Assembly (NCBI GenBank): GCA_944376745.1
Contig: CALWDR010000143.1
Location: 1-40,278, forward strand
Direction of reading: 5' to 3'
Source of the DNA: an uncultured Lachnospiraceae bacterium
Lineage (GTDB): Bacteria; Bacillota; Clostridia; Lachnospirales; Lachnospiraceae
Length of the DNA: 40,278 nucleotides
The position numbers and the translations under genes are program-made. Below are positions 15,571 to 23,242 of the stretch, one piece after another (position 1 is the first letter of the stretch; every line of letters begins with the position of its first letter). The notes below the pieces were generated by a model. It saw only the letters and a program-made list of their open reading frames with translations, was not told where the DNA came from and searched no databases.

Positions 15571-17241
15571 ATGGAACCTTTGTTGGAGATAAAAAATTTT
15601 TCGGTGACCTTCCGGCAGTATGAGCGTGGGTGGAACCGCCGGGTATTTACGGCGGTGGAGGATTTAAGTTTCAGCCTGTCTGCCGGGGAGGTGGTGGCAG
15701 TGGTGGGAGCCAGCGGCTCCGGAAAAAGCCTGCTGGCCCATGGAATCCTGGGGATTCTGCCCTACAACGCCGCCGGGAAGGGAACGCTGCTCTACCGGGG
15801 AGCAGAATTGACCCAAAAGCGCATGGAGGCTTTGCGAGGACGAGAAATTGTCCTTATCCCCCAGAGCGTCTCCTTTTTAGACCCGCTGATGAAGGTGGGG
15901 AAGCAGATTTTAAAGGGCCGCAGGGAGCCTAAGGCCCGCCGGCGGATGGAGGAACTGTTGGCACAGTACCATCTATCGGAGGGGGTGGCGGAGAAATATC
16001 CCTTTGAGCTGTCCGGAGGCATGCTGCGCAGAGTGTTTCTGACCATGGCCCAGATGGAGCGGCCCAAGCTGGTGATCGCCGACGAGCCCACGCCGGGGCT
16101 TCAGAAGGAGCTGGCGGCCCAGGCCCTCTCCCATCTGCAGGAGCTGGCCGATGAGGGGGCGGGCGTTCTGCTTATCACCCACGATCTGGAACAGGCTCTT
16201 GTGGCGGCGGATAGAATTGTGGTATTCTATAAGGGAAGAAGCGTCGAGGAGGTCCGGGCGGAGGATTTTGAGCAGGTGGAAAACTTAACGCATCCCTATA
16301 CGAAAGCGCTTTTCTGGGCTATGCCCCGGCACGGGTTTCTGTGCCCGGGAGAGAAGGCCGGAGCCGGAGGAGCACGCCTGAAAAAAGGCAGCGAGAAAGC
16401 CGGATATGGCGATATGCCGAAAAACAGCGGCGGCCTGTCTCAAAGTTCGCAGGTGCGAAAAAACAGCGGCGGCCTGTCTCAAAGTTCGCAGATGCGTAAA
16501 ATCAGCGGCAGTCCGTCCCAATCGGAGCAGTCCTGCAAAACAGAGTCAACCTCAACGCTGGAGGCCAGAAATCTTACCTTCCGCTATGGGAAGAACCAGA
16601 GGGACGTGCTGAAGGGCGTTCACCTGAAGGTGAGAGGCGGGGAGCTGGTGGGCTTAACGGCCCCCAGCGGCTACGGGAAGACGACATTATGTAAACTATT
16701 GGCGGGCTATGAGAAGCCTCTGGCGGGAGAGATTTTGCTGGATGGAAAACCCTTGAAGCTTCAAAAAGGCCCCTGTCCAGTGCAGATGCTCTGGCAGCAC
16801 GGGATACAGGCCGTGAACCCCGGGATGAAAATGAAGGAAATCCTGCGGGAAGGCGGAAAAGTGCAGGATGAAATTCTTGAAGGCCTGGAAATTCAGGAAA
16901 GTTGGATGAACCGCTTTCCAGCCGAGCTCTCCGGGGGAGAACTGCAGCGGTTCTGCATTGCCCGGGCCCTGGGCCCTGAGACCCGGTTTCTGTTGGCGGA
17001 TGAGATGACGGCCATGCTGGATCTGGTTTTGCAGTGCAAGATATGGCGGTTTCTGGTTCGGGAGGTTAGAAAGCGGGGCCTGGGGATTCTGGTGGTGAGC
17101 CACAACACGGATCTGCTGGAGCAGATCTGCGACAGGATCGAAAAATGGGATTACCCTCTACAACAGGAGAGCGGCGGCGCGCGGACATGGTCCGAAAAAC
17201 AGCGGGAAGGAGAACGAGGATGGAAATTCAGGAAATTTTAA
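15571..17241 (+). CDS. ABC importer ATPase with two fused nucleotide-binding domains (DppD-DppF / NikD-NikE type)
   Basis: This powers the importer. NBD1 (residues ~1-260): Walker A GASGSGKS, LSGGMLRR signature, Walker B LVIADEPTPGL, H-loop LLITHD. NBD2 (~330-545): Walker A APSGYGKT, signature LSGGELQR, Walker B FLLADEMTAMLD, VVSHNTDLL. Peptide/nickel importers normally use two separate ATPases; here both are in one 556-residue chain. The linker contains three 13-residue repeats of the type KNSGGLSQSSQVR. In NBD2 the usual DEP/DEA is DEM, still with the catalytic Glu. ATG at 15571 fits MEPLLEIKNFSVTF; GAGGAGCGGAG precedes it. The gene overlaps larB by 22 bases in another frame, tying transport to cofactor synthesis. 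Confidence 0.85.
   Translation: MEPLLEIKNFSVTFRQYERGWNRRVFTAVEDLSFSLSAGEVVAVVGASGSGKSLLAHGILGILPYNAAGKGTLLYRGAELTQKRMEALRGREIVLIPQSVSFLDPLMKVGKQILKGRREPKARRRMEELLAQYHLSEGVAEKYPFELSGGMLRRVFLTMAQMERPKLVIADEPTPGLQKELAAQALSHLQELADEGAGVLLITHDLEQALVAADRIVVFYKGRSVEEVRAEDFEQVENLTHPYTKALFWAMPRHGFLCPGEKAGAGGARLKKGSEKAGYGDMPKNSGGLSQSSQVRKNSGGLSQSSQMRKISGSPSQSEQSCKTESTSTLEARNLTFRYGKNQRDVLKGVHLKVRGGELVGLTAPSGYGKTTLCKLLAGYEKPLAGEILLDGKPLKLQKGPCPVQMLWQHGIQAVNPGMKMKEILREGGKVQDEILEGLEIQESWMNRFPAELSGGELQRFCIARALGPETRFLLADEMTAMLDLVLQCKIWRFLVREVRKRGLGILVVSHNTDLLEQICDRIEKWDYPLQQESGGARTWSEKQREGERGWKFRKF
16420..16536. repeat. 39-bp tandem repeat in the linker of the fused ATPase
   Basis: Units at 16420-16458 and 16459-16497 are almost identical; a third at 16498-16536 is diverged. 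Each contains AACAGCGGCGGCCTGTCTCA or a variant. The period is 13 codons and lies exactly between the two ATPase domains. Confidence 0.9.
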
Positions 17242-17996
17242 AACAGGTACAAGCGGGAAACATGACAACGGAGGAGGCGGAGCGGATTCTGCGCCGCCAG
17301 CCCTTTGAGGATCTGGGCTATGCCAAGCTGGATACCCACCGGAAGATCCGGTCCGGTTTCCCGGAGGTGATCTTCTGCAGCGGGAAAGCGGACGAGCATC
17401 TGCTGCGTATTTTTGGAAGGCTCTTCACGGAGGAGGGGGAGGTCTTCGGGACGAGAGCCACCAGGGAGCAGTATGCCCTGATCCGGGAGCAGTATCCCCA
17501 GGCTGTGTATGACCCGGTCTCCCGCATTGTCAAGATAGAGAAGCCGGGCAAAACGCTCCGGGGAAAAATCGTGGTGTGTACGGCGGGAACCGCCGACATC
17601 CCGGTGGCGGAGGAGGCGGCCCAGACCGCGGAATATTTCGGAAGCTATGTGGAGCGGATCTATGATGTGGGAGTGGCGGGCATCCACCGCCTTCTGGCAA
17701 ATGTGGAGAAGCTTCAGAGCGCCAACTGCGTGGTGACGGCGGCAGGCATGGAGGGAGCGCTGGCCAGCGTGGTGGGCGGCCTGGTGGATAAGCCCGTCAT
17801 CGCCGTTCCCACCTCCGTGGGTTATGGAGCCAGCATGCACGGGCTGTCCGCGCTGTTGACCATGATCAATTCCTGCGCCAACGGCATTGCCGTGGTCAAC
17901 ATTGACAACGGTTACGGGGCGGGCTATATCGCCACTCAGATCAACCGCATGGGATATCAAGGAGGAGCGGGCTGTGATAAGGCAGAGCATGCCTGA
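17220..17996 (+). CDS. larB: Nickel-pincer cofactor biosynthesis protein LarB
   Basis: LarB carboxylates and hydrolyses nicotinic acid adenine dinucleotide to pyridinium-3,5-biscarboxylate mononucleotide, the first step of the nickel-pincer nucleotide cofactor of lactate racemase and relatives. The sequence shows the N-terminal helical part (EEAERILRR), the LarB-typical RSGFPEVIFCSGK, and a PurE-like C-terminal half: GKIVVCTAGTADIPVAEEA, VGVAGIHRLL, VVTAAGMEGALASVVGGL, PTSVGYG. Length 258 is normal. ATG at 17220 has AAGGAGAACGAGG upstream and overlaps the ATPase end. larE follows; larA and larC are not in the window. Confidence 0.9.
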   Translation: MEIQEILKQVQAGNMTTEEAERILRRQPFEDLGYAKLDTHRKIRSGFPEVIFCSGKADEHLLRIFGRLFTEEGEVFGTRATREQYALIREQYPQAVYDPVSRIVKIEKPGKTLRGKIVVCTAGTADIPVAEEAAQTAEYFGSYVERIYDVGVAGIHRLLANVEKLQSANCVVTAAGMEGALASVVGGLVDKPVIAVPTSVGYGASMHGLSALLTMINSCANGIAVVNIDNGYGAGYIATQINRMGYQGGAGCDKAEHA

Positions 17997-18064
17997 CCGG
18001 CAGCTTGCAGTAAAATGTGGGAAAAGCACAGCTTAGAAGTGTGAAAGGCAGAATGGAGATTGCT

Positions 18065-18904
18065 ATGGAGATTCAGGAAAAAGATTATGCGGACGCATAC
18101 AACAAACTGCAGGAAAAAATGGACGAATACACAGACCGGGACTGCCTGGTGGCCTTCTCCGGCGGCGTGGACAGCAGCGTGCTTTTAAAGCTGGCCTGCG
18201 ACAGGGCGAAGCGGAAGGGAACGAAGGTCTATGCGGTGACGGTGCAGTCGGAGCTTCACCCGGTGGGCGACCTTGCCGTTTCCCGGCGTGTGGCGGAGGA
18301 GATCGGCGCGGAGCATCACGTCCTGAAGGTCCATGAGCTTCAGGAGGCGGGAATCGGGGAAAATCCGGTGGACCGCTGTTATCTCTGTAAAAAATATCTG
18401 TTCGGCAAGGTACTGAAGCTGGCCGGCAAGCTGGGGGCGGAGGTGATCCTGGAGGGTACCAACGAGGACGATCTTCATGTGTACCGCCCTGGAATCCGGG
18501 CGGTGCGGGAGCTGGGATTGAAAAGTCCTCTGGCGGAGGCGGGCATGAACAAGGAGCAGGTGCGCCGGCTGGCGTCGGAGTTGTCCCTGTCCGTGGCCGC
18601 CCGCCCGGCCACCCCCTGCCTTGCCACCCGCTTTCCCTACGGGACAGCCCTCACCCTGGAAAATATGAAGCGGGTGGAGCAGGCGGAGGGATGGTTCAGA
18701 AGCAGAGGCGATGGAAATGTGCGGGTGCGGGTCCACGGAAAGATCGCCCGCCTGGAGCTGGATAAGAGAGATTTTCCGGCTCTGCTCAACCAGCGGGAGG
18801 AGGCGGTGTCCTATCTGAAAAGCCTGGGATACGCTTACGTGACGCTGGATCTAGAAGGCTTTCGCTCCGGGAGCATGGACATTTCATGGAAAGCTTCCAT
18901 TTAA
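18065..18904 (+). CDS. larE: ATP-dependent sacrificial sulfur transferase LarE
   Basis: LarE adenylates pyridinium-3,5-biscarboxylate mononucleotide and donates sulfur, either from its own cysteine (leaving dehydroalanine) or through an iron-sulfur cluster in three-cysteine variants. The PP-loop FSGGVDSSVLLK lies near residue 30; VDRCYLCKKYLF, EGTNEDD and the AARPATPCLATRFPYGT segment with the expected sulfur-donor cysteine follow. Only that one cysteine is seen in the PCLATR region, suggesting the sacrificial type. Length is 279. ATG at 18065 has GGAG 6 bases upstream; an ATG at 18053 is an alternative. With larB and the importer it forms one nickel-cofactor transcription unit (inference). 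Confidence 0.9.
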   Translation: MEIQEKDYADAYNKLQEKMDEYTDRDCLVAFSGGVDSSVLLKLACDRAKRKGTKVYAVTVQSELHPVGDLAVSRRVAEEIGAEHHVLKVHELQEAGIGENPVDRCYLCKKYLFGKVLKLAGKLGAEVILEGTNEDDLHVYRPGIRAVRELGLKSPLAEAGMNKEQVRRLASELSLSVAARPATPCLATRFPYGTALTLENMKRVEQAEGWFRSRGDGNVRVRVHGKIARLELDKRDFPALLNQREEAVSYLKSLGYAYVTLDLEGFRSGSMDISWKASI

Positions 18905-18933
18905 AAAGTCCATTTTTCCGCACAAAATACGCA

Positions 18934-18962
18934 TGTACATCTTTTTGCTTTCCCGCTACAAT
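18934..18962 (+). promoter_or_regulatory. Possible promoter of the URO-D/GHL6 operon, with downstream dyad
   Basis: TGTACA (18934-18939), a 17-base spacer and TACAAT (18957-18962) precede the URO-D-like gene by 145 bases. Downstream, GACCGG...CCGGTC (around 19053-19073) forms a dyad that could be an operator or part of the leader. The match is moderate. Confidence 0.4.
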
Positions 18963-19107
18963 AAGGGCATGGAAATGCAGCGCCGCATTGCGGCCTGTAG
19001 TCCTTGTATCAAGAAAACCAAGCAATAGCCGCGCGGTTCTATTGGAAGGGAGCGGACCGGAAGCTGTGACCGGTCAGAAAAAATAAAGACGCAGGAAGGT
19101 GGAACAT

Positions 19108-20166
19108 ATGTCATACAGGGACGGGTGGGCGGCGCTGAATCTGGAAATGCCGGAAAAAGTGCCGCGCACAGAGTATTCGGCGGAAACCCATTGGGATTTG
19201 GTGCAAAAGGTAACGGGGATACCGGTAAATTCCAGGAGCCCCAGGGAGGAACAGGAGAGGGCCGCAAGCGCCTTTCGCAGGGCCTGGGATTACGGGTTTG
19301 TGTGGAACATTCTCATTCATGGCCAGGCGCTGGAAGCGTGCAGGACAAGGATGGGACATGCCAATTATGCGGCGGACGGGGTGGATTACAGCGACGAAGT
19401 GGCCTGCCCCTTTGAGGACCCGGAGGAAGCCCTGGAATTTCAGCCCATGGAGGTGTACGGCAGGCAGGAGCACGGGAAGCTGGTGGAGGATTTTAACCGG
19501 GATTACCGCCTGCGCTGTGAGCAGCTGCCGGACGCGGTCAACACCACCGGCATTTATATCACTCTGGTCTCGGGGCTTTTAGAGATATCTGGCTGGGATA
19601 TTCTGCTGATGGCCTTAGGGATGGACCCGGAGGGCTTCGGGGAGACGGCCAACCGGTATGCAGACTGGGTCCGGCAGTATTTTGAAGCCCTGGCGGACTG
19701 TGAGGCCCCGGTGGTGAAGATCCACGACGACATTGTCTGGACCTCCGGCGCCTTCGTGAATCCCGCATGGTACAGAACCTACATTTTTCCCAATTATAAG
19801 AAGCTGTTTTCGCCCCTTCGGGAGGCCGGGAAGAAGATCATTTTTACCTCGGATGGAAATTATACCCAGTTCGTGGACGACATCGCGGACTGCGGCGTCA
19901 GCGGTTTCGTGCTGGAGCCTGCCACGGATATGGCGTACATTGCGGAAAAATACGGGAAAACCCATTCCTTTATGGGAAATGCGGACACCCGGGTCCTGCT
20001 GATGGGCAGCAGGGAGGACATTTACCGGGAAGTGAAGCGCTGTATGGACATCGGCAAAAAATGTCCGGGCTTTTTCATGGCGGTGGGCAACCACATTCCC
20101 TCCAATACCCCCGTGGAAAACGCCCTCTATTACAATGAGGTGTTTGAGAAATTAAGAAAAAGGTGA
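19108..20166 (+). CDS. Uroporphyrinogen decarboxylase (URO-D) superfamily protein
   Basis: A 352-residue TIM-barrel protein of the URO-D/cobalamin-independent methyltransferase superfamily, recognised from PVVKIHDDIVWTSGAFVNP, the C-terminal KIIFTSDGNY, GFVLEPATDM and GNHIPSNTPVENALYY. True HemE residues for porphyrin decarboxylation are not evident, and no haem genes are nearby; relatives include corrinoid methyltransferases, and such paralogues often lie in sugar-catabolism clusters. The substrate is unknown. The ATG at 19108 has AGGAAGGTGG just upstream. The GHL6-type gene follows after 58 bases with its own AGGAGG, so the two are likely co-transcribed. Confidence 0.75.
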   Translation: MSYRDGWAALNLEMPEKVPRTEYSAETHWDLVQKVTGIPVNSRSPREEQERAASAFRRAWDYGFVWNILIHGQALEACRTRMGHANYAADGVDYSDEVACPFEDPEEALEFQPMEVYGRQEHGKLVEDFNRDYRLRCEQLPDAVNTTGIYITLVSGLLEISGWDILLMALGMDPEGFGETANRYADWVRQYFEALADCEAPVVKIHDDIVWTSGAFVNPAWYRTYIFPNYKKLFSPLREAGKKIIFTSDGNYTQFVDDIADCGVSGFVLEPATDMAYIAEKYGKTHSFMGNADTRVLLMGSREDIYREVKRCMDIGKKCPGFFMAVGNHIPSNTPVENALYYNEVFEKLRKR

Positions 20167-20224
20167 CGAATACAATAAGACGTTTGAAGAATCAGGAAAA
20201 GGACAGCGGAAGGAGGATATTAAG

Positions 20225-22207
20225 ATGAGACGATTGCCCGCAAGGCAGGTACACCTGGATTTCCACACATCCGAATATATGGAACAGGTGGGAAGCAAAT
20301 TTGACAAAGCGCAGTTTCAGAATGCCCTGCAGGAGGGGCATGTGAACAGCATCACCATTTTTGGAAAATGCCATCACGGCTACTGTTATTACCCCACAAA
20401 GGTAGGAACTATACATCCGGGCCTTCAGCCGGGACGGGACCTGGCCGGGGAAATGATGGAGGCCTGCCATGAGATCGGCGTGTACGCGCCCCTGTATCTG
20501 ACGCTGGGCTGGTCGGCCCTGGACGCCCGGGAGCATCCGGAATGGATCGCCAGAAAGAAGGACGGCTCCTACCTGGCCGTGAACTATGATTTTGAAGCCG
20601 GAGGGGATATGCCAAGGCCCGAGACCTCCTGGATCAGTCTCTGCTCCGCCGGAGGTTACCGGGATTATCTCTACGCTCTGACCAGGGAGGTCTGCGACAG
20701 ATATGAGCGGTTGGACGGACTGTTTTTCGATATTGTGTTCACCTATGACGTCTGTTACTGCGACAGCTGTATCCGGGGAATGCGGGAAATGGGGCTGGAC
20801 CCGGCCAAGGAGGCGGACGCAAAGCGGTACTATCAGATACAGAAAAAGGCGACTCTGGACGGCCTTAAGGTGATCTTGATGGAAAAGCACCCGGAAGCTA
20901 CTCTCTTTTTCAATTCCGGCGGCGCGGAGATCCACCTGCCCCAGTGGCATTACGCCAGCACCCATTTTGAGATGGAGGACCTGCCCACCACCTGGGGCGG
21001 TTATGACAAAATGCCCCTGCGGGCCAGGTATTTTGCGGGAACAGGCAAGGATTACCTGGGCATGACGGGGAAATTTCACAGAAGCTGGGGGGAGTTCGGC
21101 GGCTACAAGACGCCGGAGGCGCTCACCTATGAATGCGCAGCCATGCTGGCCAACGGCGCCCGGGTCAGCGTGGGCGACCAGCTCCATCCTTCCGGGACAA
21201 TGGACCCGGCAACCTATCAAAACATCGGACGGGCCTACGCCTATGTGGAGCAGATCGAGGACTACTGCTTTGATACGGAAGAGACGGCCAGGCTGGGGGT
21301 TTTAGTCAGCTTAAGTGCCAGGCGAAACGAGGCCATGGCCAAGCTGCTTCTGGACTGCCAGATCGATTTTGATGTGGTGCACAGCCCGGAGGATCTGCCG
21401 CGGTTTGACACGGTGATCCTGCCGGACAATTATCGCCTGAATGAGCAGATGGGGAAGGCCTTCGATGACTATGTGAGGCAGGGCGGGAAGGTGCTGCTTC
21501 TGGGCGGCAGCGGCCTGAAGGAAGAGTCGGACGAATTTGCCTTCTTGGTGCCCTTTGCCTACAGGGGAAAATCGCCCTATGACAGGGATTACTTTGAGCT
21601 TGCAGGGGAAAAGGAGGAGGCCGTCGTGTCCTCCCCCATCCTCTGTTATACCTCCGCCCACCGGGTGGAGGGCGACGGGACGGTTTACGCCTATGTGAGA
21701 GAGCCCTACTTCAGCCGGACCTATGAAAAATATTGCTCCCACAGCAACACGCCCTACCGGGAGGAGCGGGCGGAGTATCCGGGGGCCGTAAAAAGCGGCA
21801 ATATCCTGTATGTGGCCCACGAGCTGGCCGGCATGTATGCGGATTACGGGGTCACCTATCACAGGCGGTATTTCAAATGGCTCCTGAGAAAGCTCTATCA
21901 CGGCGACTGCGTGGAGGCGGACATGCCCTCCCAGGGAAGGGTTCATCTGGTGAAACGCAGGGAGCAAAGGCAGTACGTGATGCACCTTCTGTACGCTTCC
22001 CCGGTGCAGCGGGGCAGTGTGTCCGTGCTGGAGGATTTTCCGACCCTTCGGGACGTGGCGGTGAAGCTGCACATCCCGGAAACGGTAACGAAGGTACTTC
22101 TGATTCCGCAAAATAAGGAGCTTCCCTTTGAAAAAGACGGGGAAGGTTATGGCATCACCGTCCCGGAGGTGACCGGGCATCAGATGGTGGTGGTCAGTTA
22201 TGAATAA
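20225..22207 (+). CDS. Putative glycoside hydrolase, GHL6/GH42-like architecture
   Basis: A 660-residue cytoplasmic protein with no signal peptide. The N-terminal ~330 residues fit the hypothetical glycosyl hydrolase 6 family (PF14871), a TIM barrel: [32 protein letters not shown], then [20 protein letters not shown] with an Asp at a strand end. The middle (~360-450) looks like a beta-galactosidase trimerisation (GH42 M-like) alpha/beta domain: [34 protein letters not shown]. Catalytic residues and substrate are not established for this family. ATG follows AGGAGGATATTAAG. It is flanked by a URO-D-like gene and a nucleoside hydrolase fragment, as in a small carbohydrate or nucleoside scavenging operon. 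Confidence 0.7.
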   Translation: MRRLPARQVHLDFHTSEYMEQVGSKFDKAQFQNALQEGHVNSITIFGKCHHGYCYYPTKVGTIHPGLQPGRDLAGEMMEACHEIGVYAPLYLTLGWSALDAREHPEWIARKKDGSYLAVNYDFEAGGDMPRPETSWISLCSAGGYRDYLYALTREVCDRYERLDGLFFDIVFTYDVCYCDSCIRGMREMGLDPAKEADAKRYYQIQKKATLDGLKVILMEKHPEATLFFNSGGAEIHLPQWHYASTHFEMEDLPTTWGGYDKMPLRARYFAGTGKDYLGMTGKFHRSWGEFGGYKTPEALTYECAAMLANGARVSVGDQLHPSGTMDPATYQNIGRAYAYVEQIEDYCFDTEETARLGVLVSLSARRNEAMAKLLLDCQIDFDVVHSPEDLPRFDTVILPDNYRLNEQMGKAFDDYVRQGGKVLLLGGSGLKEESDEFAFLVPFAYRGKSPYDRDYFELAGEKEEAVVSSPILCYTSAHRVEGDGTVYAYVREPYFSRTYEKYCSHSNTPYREERAEYPGAVKSGNILYVAHELAGMYADYGVTYHRRYFKWLLRKLYHGDCVEADMPSQGRVHLVKRREQRQYVMHLLYASPVQRGSVSVLEDFPTLRDVAVKLHIPETVTKVLLIPQNKELPFEKDGEGYGITVPEVTGHQMVVVSYE

Positions 22208-22233
22208 CAGGCAGAAAAGGAGACGTGAAGCGG

Positions 22234-22449
22234 ATGGAGAAGCTATTGTTGGACACGGATATTGGGGGAGATATTGACGACGCCCTTTGCCTTGCCTATC
22301 TTCTGAAGGAGCCGGAATGCGATCTGGTGGGAATCATTGAACGGATAACCGGGACAGGCGGTGCGCAGACCTTGCCGGGAGCGTACCGCCTGTTCGCCGT
22401 CTTTGCCTTGCCATCTCGCATGTTACTGCTCACGGGGTGGGGAAAATAG
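22234..22449 (+). pseudogene. Inosine/uridine-type nucleoside hydrolase, N-terminal fragment
   Basis: The first ~33 residues ([20 protein letters not shown], then PECDLVGI) are a clear nucleoside hydrolase start, including the DxDxxxDD calcium-binding motif. Family members are ~310 residues. After about 22336 the frame continues into unrelated sequence (IERITGTGG...) and stops at 22449, just inside a large palindrome. No remainder of the gene is visible downstream, so this is a truncation, by insertion with deletion or by rearrangement. It begins 26 bases after the GHL6 gene and was probably the third gene of that operon. Confidence 0.75.
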
Positions 22450-22679
22450 ACAAACTTTCCAGCTTTTGACTGGAACGTAGCCCTGGATGGCGCATTTGTT
22501 ATAAGCAGACCATTGAAAGACGCCGGCACTTGGCGAACCGTCCGCTTGCGGGCGGCGAGCCTAGTACCGCTGCGTCTTTCTCTGAGCGGAAGCGTGTCTG
22601 CGTTAACAAATGCGCCATCCAGGGCGGCCTCCAGACAAAAACTGTTAGTTGAATATTTCCCCACCCCATAAGCAGTAAC
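22422..22679. repeat. ~260-bp nested palindrome (MITE-like element)
   Basis: Outer arms: GTTACTGC at 22422 with GGGGTGGGGAAA pairs with 22654-22679 (TTTCCCCACCCC...GCAGTAAC). Middle arms: a perfect 21-bp inverted repeat, 22481-22501 and 22604-22624 (contains GGATGGCGCATTTG). Inner arms: GAAAGACGC (22515-22523) and GCGTCTTTC (22572-22580). At the tip CCGTCCGC and GCGGGCGG can pair. Arms are ~100 bases each. No plausible protein is encoded. It follows the point where the nucleoside hydrolase ends, and 22336-22421 is unassigned sequence between them. Non-autonomous transposon, or a folded RNA element, are both possible. Confidence 0.75.
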
Positions 22680-22718
22680 TCTCGCATCAACCAAAAATGA
22701 AATTTAACGCGCTGCCGG

Positions 22719-22747
22719 TTGACAGAGTTTGTATTAGGAGATATAAT
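22719..22747 (+). promoter_or_regulatory. Full-consensus sigma-A promoter of the GntR gene
   Basis: TTGACA (22719-22724), exactly 17 bases, TATAAT (22742-22747): both hexamers match the consensus perfectly. The start codon is 36 bases further on. Such a strong promoter before a YtrA-type gene suggests autorepression through an operator overlapping this site. Confidence 0.85.
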
Positions 22748-22783
22748 ACAAAAAACAGATTTTATGAAAACGAGGGTGCGCCT

Positions 22784-23152
22784 ATGATACTGACACTGGA
22801 TTTTGCCAGCGATATCCCCATTTATCAGCAGATCCGCAACGCCGTCGTCAGGGCCATCGCCGACGGTCAGCTTCAGCCGGGAGAGCGGCTGCCCACGGTC
22901 CGAGCCCTGGCTCAGGAGGCGGGGATCAATTCGATGACGGTGAACAAGGCCTATCAGCTTTTAAAACAGGAGGGCTATATTACCACCGACGGACGGAACG
23001 GGGCGGCCGTGGGAAGCGGGCCCGGCAGGGCGGCAGCGGCCAGCGCCAGGCGGCAGAAGCTTGAAGAGGAGCTTAAGCTGATCGTGGCGGAGGCCAAAGT
23101 AAACGGGATTTCGCTTGGAGAGCTGGAGCAGATGATCGGAAAGCTCTACTAG
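22784..23152 (+). CDS. GntR-family transcriptional regulator, YtrA subfamily
   Basis: A 122-residue DNA-binding repressor. A GntR winged helix occupies residues ~8-75: IYQQIRNAVVRAIADGQLQPGERLPTVRAL is the classic helix 1 to wing region, with INSMTVNKAYQLLKQEGYI as recognition helix. The short tail (~40 residues, helical) is typical of YtrA regulators, which usually control adjacent membrane or ABC transporter genes and themselves. ATG at 22784 follows GAGGGT; an upstream ATG at 22764 lacks a site. It is likely to control the membrane protein gene 90 bases downstream. Confidence 0.9.
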   Translation: MILTLDFASDIPIYQQIRNAVVRAIADGQLQPGERLPTVRALAQEAGINSMTVNKAYQLLKQEGYITTDGRNGAAVGSGPGRAAAASARRQKLEEELKLIVAEAKVNGISLGELEQMIGKLY

Positions 23153-23242
23153 TAAACCCTTCGCTAAATAACCGGACCAATCGCGCAGAATGCTTTTTCG
23201 AGTGTGCGGTTAAAAAACGTTTATGACAACAGGAGGCAGCGT

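Noticed and set aside
11755..17241. Naming the importer genes nikA-E
   Set aside because: Peptide and nickel members of this family cannot be separated by motif; only the lar context suggests nickel.
22296..22694. Minus-strand open frames of 63-132 codons
   Set aside because: They lie inside the large palindrome and the truncated gene, have no ribosome site and no recognisable family.
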